Positions 1-8,429 of a stretch of 64,000 nt of DNA are shown here, one piece after another. This DNA comes from an uncultured Ruminococcus sp. GTDB taxonomy: Bacteria > Bacillota > Clostridia > Oscillospirales > Ruminococcaceae. The stretch covers positions 1 to 64,000 of the forward strand of contig CAJTYV010000017.1 in assembly GCA_910584195.1 (NCBI GenBank), in the 5' to 3' direction. Position 1 is the first letter of the stretch; each line of letters begins with the position of its first letter. A program made the translations under genes and the position numbers. The notes below the pieces were generated by a model. It was not told the origin of the DNA and ran no database searches. It saw nothing but the letters and a program-made list of their open reading frames with translations.

Positions 1-2
1 AA

Positions 3-152
3 CTGTACATTGATTTGTGCACTCCTTACGTCCAACTTTTTGTCCGCAGGCCCGTCAAGGGTGAGACTAAATACCTGTACTTTGAGAAATCTATCAAAAA
101 CCATGCCAGCAGATTCGGCAGATGGTATGTGGAGTGTCCGCAGAAGAATTGA
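3..152 (+). CDS. C-terminal end of an unidentified protein (partial)
   Basis: An open frame enters from the window edge and stops with TGA at 150-152. It encodes about 49 residues rich in aromatic and basic amino acids (for example KYLYFEKSIKN and FGRWYVECPQKN). The stop lies 16 bases before the start of the next gene, whose Shine-Dalgarno sequence follows it directly, so this looks like the end of an upstream gene in the same operon. I do not recognise the family, and the reading rests only on protein-like composition and spacing. Confidence 0.4.
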   Translation: MYIDLCTPYVQLFVRRPVKGETKYLYFEKSIKNHASRFGRWYVECPQKN

Positions 153-168
153 TTTGAAGGAGGATTCC

Positions 169-759
169 ATGAAGCATACAGAAGAACAAATCATAGCAGC
201 GGAAAACAGGCTGCACATCGTGATTCCGATGGTGTATCGAGAGTTTATGCTTGCAGATCATGCAATGGAATTTGATGATGGCATCCTGTATGATATTGAA
301 GCAATTGCGGAACGCTATGTTACGTTAGGATTTTCGGAATCCGCACCAGAGCTGATTCCCATCGGCAATGACAACGGCGACTACGAGCTTGTGATGAAAT
401 CCGGCAGCAAGACCACACGGTTTGGCTTTCTGGAGCAGGGCTCGATTGGTACAGCAGAGCCGCAGCATTTACAAAACTTTATAAAGTGGTATGAAAGCGG
501 GCACCTATTCTCTCAAGAGAAAAAGGAAAAGATTGACTGGTCTGCCAAGGTAAAAGTCGTTCTGAAAAAATGTCCGGAAGACAAGGTAAGAACCATCATG
601 AAAATCCGTAAAGCGTTCCAACTGGAAACGCCTGCCGCCCAGCTTTTATCTGCTGTGGAAAACACACCGTTTGTACTGACGGAAAAACTAACAGCAATTG
701 TTGCCAAAAAGATAATTGAACAGGAGCAGCTGCAAAGCTGGGTCGAAATCCGCTTTTGA
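169..759 (+). CDS. SMI1/KNR4-family protein with an L7/L12-like C-terminal region
   Basis: A 196-residue protein. The start at 169 is set by AAGGAGG at 157-163. Residues 1 to about 105 match the SMI1/KNR4 (SUKH) pattern: the opening EEQIIAAENRL, then a proline followed by YREFML, then LIPIGNDNGDYE. SUKH proteins often act as immunity proteins or bind partner proteins. Residues about 125-196 (KVVLKKCPEDKVRTIMKIRK, an alternating helical middle, and an end in WVEIRF) resemble the C-terminal domain of ribosomal protein L7/L12, although this is my pattern judgement only. The Y-family polymerase gene follows after 19 bases, so the two are probably co-transcribed. No toxin gene is visible beside it, so an immunity role cannot be argued from context. 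Confidence 0.7.
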   Translation: MKHTEEQIIAAENRLHIVIPMVYREFMLADHAMEFDDGILYDIEAIAERYVTLGFSESAPELIPIGNDNGDYELVMKSGSKTTRFGFLEQGSIGTAEPQHLQNFIKWYESGHLFSQEKKEKIDWSAKVKVVLKKCPEDKVRTIMKIRKAFQLETPAAQLLSAVENTPFVLTEKLTAIVAKKIIEQEQLQSWVEIRF

Positions 760-778
760 CAGAACGGAGGTAGCCGCT

Positions 779-2401
779 GTGGAGAAAACATATATCGCAA
801 TCGACCTCAAGAGCTTTTACGCTTCCGTGGAATGCGTTGACAGAGAGCTTGATGCGCTGACCACAAACCTTGTAGTTGCTGATGAAACGCGCACTGAGAA
901 AACGATCTGTCTTGCTGTTACTCCCTCACTGAAAGCCTACGGGATTTCCGGACGAGCCCGACTGTTCGAGGTCATACAAGCGGTCAAGGAGATCAATCAG
1001 AAGCGGTTCAATGAGGCTTTTCGCCGGAAACTGCTGCCGAAGGACGAGAACGGGAAGTATCATTTTGCATCAGCGTCATTTGATGCGGAAGCACTTGCAG
1101 CAGATCCTGCACTGGAGCTGTCGTATATCGTAGCTCCGCCGCGTATGAAGCTGTATGAGGAGATCAGCACGAAGATATTCTCCATTTATATGCGGTATAT
1201 CTCTCCGGAGGACATACATGTTTATTCCATTGACGAGTGCTTTATCGATGCGACCGGATATCTGAACACTTACCACATGACGGCGCATGAGCTGGCAATG
1301 ACCATGATACGGGAAGTGCTGTATGAGACTGGTATCACTGCGACCGCAGGAATCGGCACGAACCTATATCTCGCAAAGGTCGCTATGGATATAGTGGCAA
1401 AGCATGTTCCCGCCGACAAGGATGGTGTCCGGATTGCAGAACTGGACGAAATGAAATATAGAGAGCTTCTCTGGTGTCACACGCCCCTAACGGACTTCTG
1501 GGGGCTTGGCGGCGGAACCGCAGCCCGTGTTGCTGCGCTGAACTGCTATACTATGGGTGATATTGCCCGTCTGAGCACGATTAATGAAGACCTGCTTTAC
1601 AAGGCACTCGGCGTAAAGGCTGAGATCATAATCGACCACGCATGGGGCTGGGAGCCTACAGAGATACCAACGATCAAGGCATACAGACCGTCAACGAACT
1701 CGCTTTCCTCTGGTCAGGTGCTGAAGGAACCATATACTGCTGATCTTGCGAGACTGATTGTGCGTGAAATGACAGAGCTGCTTGTGCTGGATATGGTCAG
1801 AAAGTACGTTGTTACAAAGAAACTGACACTGACAATCGGCTATGACCGTACCTCGCTGGAGCTGATACGGCGTGGCCGCAGTCCGAAAGAAGACGTTTAC
1901 CGGATAACAACGACCAAAATGGTCTATGAGGGAAAGGTGTCTAAAGACGGTTATGGACGCATTATTCCGTATCATGCACACGGAACGGGTAACCTAGAAC
2001 AGTGGTCATCCTCTACCAAAGACATTGCTGAATGCATGATGCGGCTCTATGACCGTATCATCAATCCGGAACTGTTGGTACGACGCATCAATATCTGCGC
2101 CTGCAATCTGATTTATGAGAATCAGATCCCCGAGGATGACGGACCTGTGCAGCTTGAGCTGTTTGTTGACTACGAGGAAGAAGAACGAAAGAAGGCCGCT
2201 AAGAAGCGAAAGGAAGAACGCGAACGGGCTCTGCAGCGGGCAACCTTGCAGCTACAGGGCAGATTCGGAAAGAACGCTGTTCTGAAGGGCATGAACCTGA
2301 TAGATGGCGGCACGACCATTGAGCGTAACGGACAGATTGGCGGCCACAGAGCAGAAGCTTCGGAGGTGAAGAAGGATGACAAAGGGCATAAAAAACAATG
2401 A
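779..2401 (+). CDS. Y-family (UmuC/DinB-type) translesion DNA polymerase
   Basis: A 540-residue protein with a GTG start at 779, chosen because GGAGG at 766-770 sits eight bases upstream and the protein then opens with the family signature YIAIDLKSFYASVEC. The first catalytic aspartate lies in that signature. The second acidic pair is in YSIDECFIDATGY. The finger/little-finger regions follow, and the C-terminus is a basic, lysine/arginine-rich tail (about residues 465-490). Y-family enzymes copy damaged DNA with low fidelity. This longer UmuC-like form paired with a YolD-like gene is common on Firmicute mobile elements and plasmids. It overlaps the downstream YolD-like gene by 26 bases, which implies coupled translation. 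Base composition is visibly richer in G+C than the defence genes that follow. Confidence 0.9.
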   Translation: MEKTYIAIDLKSFYASVECVDRELDALTTNLVVADETRTEKTICLAVTPSLKAYGISGRARLFEVIQAVKEINQKRFNEAFRRKLLPKDENGKYHFASASFDAEALAADPALELSYIVAPPRMKLYEEISTKIFSIYMRYISPEDIHVYSIDECFIDATGYLNTYHMTAHELAMTMIREVLYETGITATAGIGTNLYLAKVAMDIVAKHVPADKDGVRIAELDEMKYRELLWCHTPLTDFWGLGGGTAARVAALNCYTMGDIARLSTINEDLLYKALGVKAEIIIDHAWGWEPTEIPTIKAYRPSTNSLSSGQVLKEPYTADLARLIVREMTELLVLDMVRKYVVTKKLTLTIGYDRTSLELIRRGRSPKEDVYRITTTKMVYEGKVSKDGYGRIIPYHAHGTGNLEQWSSSTKDIAECMMRLYDRIINPELLVRRINICACNLIYENQIPEDDGPVQLELFVDYEEEERKKAAKKRKEERERALQRATLQLQGRFGKNAVLKGMNLIDGGTTIERNGQIGGHRAEASEVKKDDKGHKKQ

Positions 2402-2858
2402 ACCGAATGCCAGAATCGTATATGCTGATATAATCCGGCTTCCGCACTGGCAGTCTCCGACAAGAACGCCGATGTCTGCCTACGAGAGAGCTGCCCAGTT
2501 CTCATCTTTCAACGCTCTTGAAGGTTATGAGGATATGGTCGGAGAAGAGGCACGAGAGGTCGGGCAGATGGAAACGCTGACAGAATCCGAGATGGAAGTG
2601 CTGAACCAGAAAATCAGCCTGATCGCGGATGCGCTGGAGGACGACCACCATCCTGTTCTGAGGTTCACATATTTTATCGCCGATATTGCGAAGGTAGGCG
2701 GCTCCTATGCCACTATGACTGAGCGAGTAAGGAAGATAGACGCTATCGGTCGAAGGATACAACTTTTCAAGACCGTCGGAGCTAGCAAGAGCTATATGGA
2801 GCTTGAGATGGATAAGATCAGGGATATATCTGGGGATTTGGTGGATGGAATATATTAG
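2376..2858 (+). CDS. YolD-like family protein
   Basis: A 160-residue protein starting inside the end of the polymerase gene, with GAAGG immediately upstream. The segment with MSAYERAAQFSSFNALEGY, followed by a glutamate-rich helix (LTESEMEVLNQKI) and a short beta segment, is the typical YolD-like pattern (PF08863). YolD-like proteins are encoded next to UmuC-like polymerases in Bacillus (yolD-uvrX, yqjX-yqjW) and are thought to be functional counterparts of UmuD, although their biochemistry is little known. It should act with the polymerase gene it overlaps. No LexA-type SOS box was recognised upstream of the pair, so damage induction is unproven here. Confidence 0.85.
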   Translation: MTKGIKNNEPNARIVYADIIRLPHWQSPTRTPMSAYERAAQFSSFNALEGYEDMVGEEAREVGQMETLTESEMEVLNQKISLIADALEDDHHPVLRFTYFIADIAKVGGSYATMTERVRKIDAIGRRIQLFKTVGASKSYMELEMDKIRDISGDLVDGIY

Positions 2859-2870
2859 AAAAAACTTACT

Positions 2871-2920
2871 TGAATAAAACCTATATAAACTGATGAAAAC
2901 CAATATAAACCAATAAAAAC
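2871..2920 (+). repeat. Five tandem 10-bp repeats ahead of the R-M promoter
   Basis: Five consecutive decamers lie end to end: TGAATAAAAC, CTATATAAAC, TGATGAAAAC, CAATATAAAC and CAATAAAAAC. All end in AAAC (four in AAAAC or TAAAC). They stop exactly at the first base of the -35 element at 2921. A ten-base period puts every copy on the same DNA face, which suits an array of protein-binding sites or a curved UP-like element. Confidence 0.6.
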
Positions 2921-2949
2921 TTGACTCGATTTCTTTTCTATGGTATAAT
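2921..2949 (+). promoter_or_regulatory. Sigma-A-type promoter for the HTH-methyltransferase genes
   Basis: A -35 element TTGACT (2921-2926) and a -10 element TATAAT (2944-2949) are separated by exactly 17 bases. The first gene starts at 2984 with GGAG at 2972-2975. The five decamer repeats abut the -35 element on its upstream side. Confidence 0.75.
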
Positions 2950-2983
2950 AAATATCAAGCTTTTAAATAATGGAGTTGTTGTT

Positions 2984-3178
2984 ATGCTTATAGAATCGAA
3001 CGAAAAGTGGATAGGTGTAGAAGAGGCAGCCGATTACTTAGGCGTAAAGCCCTCTACCGTAAGAGAGTGGATAAAGAAACAAACTGGAATACCCGCACAT
3101 AAAATCGGTAAGCAGTGGAAATTTAAAATATCCGATCTTGATGCATGGATAAAAAGTGGCAAGAGTGCCAATATATAA
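2984..3178 (+). CDS. Small helix-turn-helix (excisionase-family) DNA-binding protein
   Basis: A 64-residue protein. The ATG at 2984 has GGAG eight bases upstream, while the longer open frame starts inside the promoter. The sequence WIGVEEAADYLGVKPSTVREW is the winged-helix HTH of the excisionase/MerR-like (HTH_17) family, and the end (GKQWKFKISDLDAWIKSG) is its usual wing and helix. It sits 13 bases before the methyltransferase start and is transcribed with it. Small HTH proteins in this position can work as controller proteins of restriction-modification systems or set the methylase level. That role is inferred from context, and the decamer array just upstream is the obvious candidate target. 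Confidence 0.8.
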   Translation: MLIESNEKWIGVEEAADYLGVKPSTVREWIKKQTGIPAHKIGKQWKFKISDLDAWIKSGKSANI

Positions 3179-3191
3179 AAGGAGTCAATCA

Positions 3192-6014
3192 ATGGCAATT
3201 AACCCGATTGAGCTAAGTCGTGAATATTACAAGTTTATCGATGCCTTCTCTCAAACAGAATATGAAGATGAAAAACTGCTCGGTAAGTTTTATACAGATT
3301 ATTCTGTAGCCGATAATATGATTGATATTGTTCTTGAAAATATCGAGTGGGAAGAATATAGAAAAGGCATTAAAGTTATAGATCCCTTTTGTGGTGATGG
3401 AAGACTTATACTAAGTCTTTTGACGAGTATGAAAAAGAGAAATCTTTTAAATGGAATTACCATATATATTTCTATTTGGGATATAGATTCAAATGCAGTG
3501 AACTATGCTAAAGGAATTATCAGTACATATTGTAATGACAATGGAATCATTTTTGAGCTTGAGGCACGTGTATCAGATGCATTTGTTTCTTATTACCCAT
3601 ATATTCACTCTTATGATATATGCGTAACTAATCCGCCGTGGAGCCTAATAAAGCCACAGAAATTATTCCAAAAAAGTATCACTGAAGAAATGCAGGAACA
3701 GTACCGTTCAACTCTTGAATCTTACGATTCATATATGAAGGATGCGTTCGCTTTATCACAACCTTCTTCTAAATTTGGAAAGTGGGGAACAAATCTTGCA
3801 CGTTGTGGAACAGAATTAGCTATGCGCTTGATACAGTATTCTGGGATTTGTGGTATTGTATCTCCGGCTTCACTTTTTAATGATCAAGTTTCTGGCAAAC
3901 TTCGTGCTTGGATTTTTGAAAATTACCGTTTAATCAATGTATCATACTACCCGGCAGAATTGAAATTGTATGGTTGCGCAGATGTTTCAAGCGTAACCTT
4001 TGTGGCCAAAAGAGGCGTTACCGACCAAGCACTGGATGTAAAGATGTTTTCTGATAGAACCACCTTCAAGCAAAGAAAACTTGAAAAAGCTGTGTTCGAA
4101 TTTATAAAACAAAAAGGATATGGACTTCCTTTGAAAACAGGGATTGAAGCTATTCCTATAATGATGTTCCTTGAAGAATTACCAACAACTCAGGAATTCT
4201 GTTGCAAATGCAAGTTATCTTTTGCACGTGAAATGGATGAAACTCGTTTTAAAGAAAGAATATTAGATTCAGGTGAAATTGAATTTGCTAAGGGGTATAT
4301 GGTTGATCGCTTTAAATTCACAAGTGCCAATCTCTATCTTAACGAATCAGTATATACACCACCGATTAGTTCCTTCAAACCAAAATTAGTATGGCGTGAT
4401 GTTTCAAGAGATTCACAATTACGAAGAGTTAAAGCTACAATTCTACCTTCAGGTTATATCTGTGGCAACTCGCTTGGCGTAATTTATTGCGAAGAAAAAA
4501 TGACACCATACTTGAAAGTACTACTTGCGATTTTTAACTCAATGGTATTTGAGTATCAAGCGAGAAGTTTACTTGTTTCAAACCATGTTTCTGCTGGAAT
4601 AATAAAGCAGATCCATGTACCTGAACCTGTTTTATCAGATGAGATTATTTCATTAATTGATAAGCAACTTAACGGCGATGACATGGAAGAATTGCTTGAA
4701 TTAGCAGTTGCAAAGATGTACGGATTATCAATAGAGTGCTATGAGGTCATCGTTCGCTCTTTTGATATTCATGAAGATTTAAAGGATAGGCTAATAAAAC
4801 AATATGCTGAGTTCAAAGGCAGAAATGGAGAAATATCACATATGATTTATAATCACTATGCTTCCACGCTTAGCGATTTGGATATGCAGATAGTACATTG
4901 TGTTCCTCCCGGAGGAAATTGGAAAAATATCCCTGAGAGTGTACCATCACAACGACTGGCTCAAATTCGTGAAAGTTATAAGGCAGGAAAAGGAAGCAGA
5001 TCCACATATTATGGAAGACTTCGCCCAGATATGCCTGCTTACACAATAAACACATATTTCAACAGGCCCGGAAACGGCTGTCATATTCATTACGAACAGG
5101 ATCGAACCATTTCACAACGTGAAGCTGCAAGATTTCAGAGTTTTCCAGACTCTTTTGAATTTATAGGTTCTATCGGTGCAGTAAATAACCAAATCGGTAA
5201 TGCTGTTCCCCCGTTGTTGGCTTATCAAATTGCAAAGACTCTTCCTTTCAAAGGTCAATTTATAGACTTGTTTTGTGGAGCTGGAGGACTTGCTTTAGGC
5301 TTTATCTGGGCGGGGTGGAAACCTATTATTGGAAATGATATTGATAAATATGCAATTGAGACACATAAGAGAAATATCGGCGGTTCGGCAATCGTTGGAG
5401 ATATCAACACAGATGAAATTCAAAGAATAATTGTGGAAAAAGCTATGGAAGCCCGAAAAAGCAACCCTCATTTACCACTATTTGTTCTTGGCGGTCCGCC
5501 TTGTCAAGGCTTTTCAACTGCAAATACAAGGCGAGGAGCCGATGATTTAAGAAACTGGCTATTTAAGTCTTATGCACATATCGTAGAAATGATTAGACCT
5601 GAAGGATTTGTGTTTGAAAATGTTAGAGGGATTCTTAATATGGATAAAGGTCGATTCTTCGAAATGATAAAGGTCGAATTAAAGGAATGCGTTGATGAAA
5701 TTAAAGTGAACCAAGTATCAGCTGCAAATTATGGTGTTCCGCAGCGCCGAGACAGAGTTATTATTATTGGCGGAAAGAAAAAAATGGTAGACGAGTTCTC
5801 GATACCTGAGATATCGTGCGTTCCGAAAAACGGACAACTCTCTATGCTGCCAACGGTTATAGGTGTCGAAGATGCAATTGGCGATTTGCCTTCTTTGAAC
5901 CCCGGCGAAGATGGGAGCAGTTTTGATTATCGCTTTCCCGCTTCAAATCCATACCAGAAGTTTATGCGCGGTCTTATAACACCCGATGAATACCTCGAAA
6001 GTTATGCACATTAA
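3192..6014 (+). CDS. Bifunctional DNA methyltransferase: N6-adenine domain fused to a circularly permuted C5-cytosine domain
   Basis: A 940-residue protein. The ATG at 3192 has GGAG seven bases upstream. The N-terminal half is an N6-adenine methyltransferase: motif I DPFCGDG at about 64-70 and catalytic NPPW at 147-150, followed by a long target-recognition region. The C-terminal half is a C5-cytosine methyltransferase whose motifs are out of order. Motif IX-type sequence (AYTINTYFNRPGNG, then REAARFQSFPD) and motif X (QIGNAVPPLLAYQIA) lie at about 608-681. They precede motif I (DLFCGAGGLALGF, from 692), catalytic GPPCQGFS (Cys771), ENVRG and QRRDRVIIIG (about 850). The protein ends with the EDAIGDLPSL segment that normally follows motif VIII. 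Such m6A plus m5C pairs protect the two strands of asymmetric type IIS sites. A convergent HNH endonuclease gene follows, across a shared terminator. Confidence 0.9.
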   Translation: MAINPIELSREYYKFIDAFSQTEYEDEKLLGKFYTDYSVADNMIDIVLENIEWEEYRKGIKVIDPFCGDGRLILSLLTSMKKRNLLNGITIYISIWDIDSNAVNYAKGIISTYCNDNGIIFELEARVSDAFVSYYPYIHSYDICVTNPPWSLIKPQKLFQKSITEEMQEQYRSTLESYDSYMKDAFALSQPSSKFGKWGTNLARCGTELAMRLIQYSGICGIVSPASLFNDQVSGKLRAWIFENYRLINVSYYPAELKLYGCADVSSVTFVAKRGVTDQALDVKMFSDRTTFKQRKLEKAVFEFIKQKGYGLPLKTGIEAIPIMMFLEELPTTQEFCCKCKLSFAREMDETRFKERILDSGEIEFAKGYMVDRFKFTSANLYLNESVYTPPISSFKPKLVWRDVSRDSQLRRVKATILPSGYICGNSLGVIYCEEKMTPYLKVLLAIFNSMVFEYQARSLLVSNHVSAGIIKQIHVPEPVLSDEIISLIDKQLNGDDMEELLELAVAKMYGLSIECYEVIVRSFDIHEDLKDRLIKQYAEFKGRNGEISHMIYNHYASTLSDLDMQIVHCVPPGGNWKNIPESVPSQRLAQIRESYKAGKGSRSTYYGRLRPDMPAYTINTYFNRPGNGCHIHYEQDRTISQREAARFQSFPDSFEFIGSIGAVNNQIGNAVPPLLAYQIAKTLPFKGQFIDLFCGAGGLALGFIWAGWKPIIGNDIDKYAIETHKRNIGGSAIVGDINTDEIQRIIVEKAMEARKSNPHLPLFVLGGPPCQGFSTANTRRGADDLRNWLFKSYAHIVEMIRPEGFVFENVRGILNMDKGRFFEMIKVELKECVDEIKVNQVSAANYGVPQRRDRVIIIGGKKKMVDEFSIPEISCVPKNGQLSMLPTVIGVEDAIGDLPSLNPGEDGSSFDYRFPASNPYQKFMRGLITPDEYLESYAH

Positions 6015-6015
6015 A

Positions 6016-6052
6016 ACAAGCACCGGCCCTAAACAAAAAGGTCGGTGCTTGT
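6016..6052. terminator. Bidirectional terminator between the methyltransferase and endonuclease genes
   Basis: The arms ACAAGCACCGGCC (6016-6028) and GGTCGGTGCTTGT (6040-6052) pair over 12 of 13 positions around an A-rich loop. T-rich DNA lies after each arm on the respective strand. It sits in the 42-base gap between two convergent stop codons. Confidence 0.8.
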
Positions 6053-6056
6053 TATT

Positions 6057-7718
6057 TTAATCATCAAAATTCTCTCTTGAATAACGAGGATTGTTCCAAT
6101 TTTCGGATAATTCTAATGCCACTATTTCCATAATCTGAATTATAATTTCTTTGACAGCCACGAAAGATTCATTTTGCTTGATATGCTGGTAATCAACAGA
6201 TGTTAAGAATTTTACAATCTCAGAATCAATATGTTCATCATCTGAAGAGAGTGCAGAAATAAGCTGTTGATTCAGTTGTGTCAAGCTATCTCCCACTTCG
6301 GCAAGCATAGCGAACGCCTTCTCCTTTAGTAATTCAATTTGAGAGTTAGAGTACGAGAAGCCATTTCTGTTTTCTTTTTTAGCATATTCAGCAAGTGACG
6401 AATATGCGACTCGAATTTTTCTGGTTTTTTGAATATTAACATATCTAAGTGTACTTGTTTTTCTTGAAAACTCTACCGTTACAATCTGATTTACAATTCT
6501 GGTGGAGCCAGAGATGATTTCATAGTCATAATCCGCATACTCTAAATTCAACAGTGTGAATAAGAATAGGTACTCTTTTTTTGACATGAAATCAGCTAAA
6601 AGCATCATAGCAATGTTACGATTATCTCTCATTATTCGACTGAGTCTCAATGCGGATTCTTTGTCAGTAACCATTTCTTTGCATTTTTGCCAGATAGGAT
6701 TTGCATACCAAGTTGCAACTGTTTCACCATTTTTTTCAATTTCAATCAAATGACGAACGTCAGAATAATACATTCTATTATTTTTTGCACTGTTGCATGG
6801 TTTGCAAAGAAACTGAAATTCTGGCCTGTGACAAAAGCCAAGCGAAATCGGTCCTATATGGTCTGCACTACAAGGGCGTGGATGATGCCCGCCACTAGCC
6901 GCGTTTGCACATTGCTCTTTTTTCATATCAGGGTTTGAATTTATGAAACCCATCAACTTATTCGCAGTAATCCAGTTTCCATCGCTCCAGTTTTCAAAGG
7001 CTCTTCTGTCCGTGGAATACGATGCGAGATTTTCCTTTGAACGGCCTTTATCTGCAGTGGAGCGACAACAGCGGTTGAATGTATGAAATCCATCAAGACG
7101 ATCCGGTGGATTTGACATAGCTCCGGGACTTAGCATACTTGGCTCCTGTGGAATGTAATTATTTTCAATCCAAGAAGTCCAAACTGAAAGATCATGAGAT
7201 AAAGAAGGGATTTCTTTTACCTGAGTACATTTTAATAAACCGGGTAAGACATCAAATGCTTTATCGCCATATGTATCAACAAATTCCGCTATAAAGTCAA
7301 AGATATGAGTGGTTTCTGTCATCTCAACAGTTCCGTCAAAAAAAGGAAGCTTTTGCACCCGTTTCATAAAATTAGAAGACAGATAGCAATAACGGATATC
7401 CATTATTCGACCACAATATTTGCAAGGATGCAGTTTTGTAGGGTGTATTGCTTTAGCTACCTTACTAATCCATTTATCTTCATCTGTACTAATGCCAATT
7501 TCAGCCGCTTTTTCTCGCCACCATTGATAGCGACGGTCATGTGTAAACTGGAAAATACCAGCACCTCTATTTGAGGGTGCTTCCCATTGAATGGTACCAT
7601 CTTCATGCCTTAAATCTGGCATTCCTGCATAATTAGGATGGTTTACTATTTCTTCTTCATACTGAAGAAATGCTTCGTTTGCTTCATAATTTGATTTTTT
7701 TTCGCCTTTCTTTGCCAT
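6057..7718 (-). CDS. HNH type II restriction endonuclease, Alw26I/Eco31I/Esp3I-like
   Basis: A 553-residue protein starting at the second of two close ATGs (7718), which has AAGGAGG at a proper distance; the first ATG directly abuts the ribosome site. The catalytic HNH motif is CSADHIGPISLGF (Asp286, His287) followed by FLCKPCNSAKNNRM, with the Asn at 309 or at 313-314. The Cys pairs CKYCGR (99-102) and CKPC probably bind zinc. Length, the single HNH site and pairing with an adenine/cytosine double methyltransferase fit the Alw26I/Eco31I/Esp3I family of type IIS enzymes, which cut beside GTCTC-like sites. The exact site cannot be read from sequence alone. It is the last of three minus-strand genes (ASCH, glycosylase, endonuclease) and starts 13 bases after the glycosylase stop. 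Confidence 0.85.
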   Translation of the reverse strand: MAKKGEKKSNYEANEAFLQYEEEIVNHPNYAGMPDLRHEDGTIQWEAPSNRGAGIFQFTHDRRYQWWREKAAEIGISTDEDKWISKVAKAIHPTKLHPCKYCGRIMDIRYCYLSSNFMKRVQKLPFFDGTVEMTETTHIFDFIAEFVDTYGDKAFDVLPGLLKCTQVKEIPSLSHDLSVWTSWIENNYIPQEPSMLSPGAMSNPPDRLDGFHTFNRCCRSTADKGRSKENLASYSTDRRAFENWSDGNWITANKLMGFINSNPDMKKEQCANAASGGHHPRPCSADHIGPISLGFCHRPEFQFLCKPCNSAKNNRMYYSDVRHLIEIEKNGETVATWYANPIWQKCKEMVTDKESALRLSRIMRDNRNIAMMLLADFMSKKEYLFLFTLLNLEYADYDYEIISGSTRIVNQIVTVEFSRKTSTLRYVNIQKTRKIRVAYSSLAEYAKKENRNGFSYSNSQIELLKEKAFAMLAEVGDSLTQLNQQLISALSSDDEHIDSEIVKFLTSVDYQHIKQNESFVAVKEIIIQIMEIVALELSENWNNPRYSRENFDD

Positions 7719-7731
7719 AAACATCCTCCTT

Positions 7732-8379
7732 CTACTTAAAAAGATGAAATTCATTCCTGGTAAACCCCATATCTAAAGCACGATACATATATCTTGCAGC
7801 GATTGAGGAATACGGCTTCCATTTATTACATTTTTTAATTACATCTTGTCTGGAGCATTTATCTGTTTTATAAAGCCATCTATACACCTGCATAAAAGCC
7901 CCGTCTTCAAATGGAAGAACATCTTGCCGATTTAATATAAAAATCAAATACATCTTTGCGGTCCATGTGCCTATACCTTTTATGCTTGTTAAACTTTTAA
8001 TAATCTCATCATCATCCAAATGATGGAAATCTTCTAAGCACAGATTACCTTCAGCGATTTTATGAGTGATATTCTGAATGCAAGCAGCTTTTGCGCTTGA
8101 TGTTCCAATTCCACGCAATTCCAAATTAGATAAACACGATACGGAAGAAACATTAACTTCTCCGTTACATAAATCTACTAAACGACCATATATCTTTTGA
8201 CCTGCTTTTATTGAAAGCATCTGCTCTATAACTTCGTGAATAAGAAAAGCATATCCATCATTATGAGGAACGTAAGAAATATCGCCTATCATTGTTATAA
8301 GCTTTGAAAGCCGTTTATCTTTGCTACTCAGATAACGAATCGATGCGGATTCTTGATTTAAAACTATTAGTTCACTCAC
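7732..8379 (-). CDS. HhH-GPD DNA glycosylase (AlkA-like) in the R-M operon
   Basis: A 215-residue protein with a GTG start preceded by GAGGTGAT. The helix-hairpin-helix IKGIGTWTAKMYLIFIL (133-149) is followed by LPFEDGAFM, whose Asp159 is in the position of the catalytic aspartate of the HhH-GPD superfamily. Trp139 stands where bifunctional glycosylase/lyases carry their lysine-containing turn, so a monofunctional AlkA-like base excision enzyme is expected. It lacks the N-terminal domain of E. coli AlkA. Placed between the endonuclease and an ASCH gene and facing a C5-methyltransferase, it could remove the thymine or other lesions arising at methylated sites. That role is inferred by analogy with mismatch glycosylases found in some R-M systems. 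Confidence 0.8.
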   Translation of the reverse strand: MSELIVLNQESASIRYLSSKDKRLSKLITMIGDISYVPHNDGYAFLIHEVIEQMLSIKAGQKIYGRLVDLCNGEVNVSSVSCLSNLELRGIGTSSAKAACIQNITHKIAEGNLCLEDFHHLDDDEIIKSLTSIKGIGTWTAKMYLIFILNRQDVLPFEDGAFMQVYRWLYKTDKCSRQDVIKKCNKWKPYSSIAARYMYRALDMGFTRNEFHLFK

Positions 8380-8429
8380 TCTATCACCTCATGAAGTAAT
8401 CATGGAATAAAAGATTTTGATAAAATCAC

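Noticed and set aside
2871..2920. CRISPR array
   Set aside because: The units are ten bases, contiguous and imperfect, with no spacers and no cas genes nearby.
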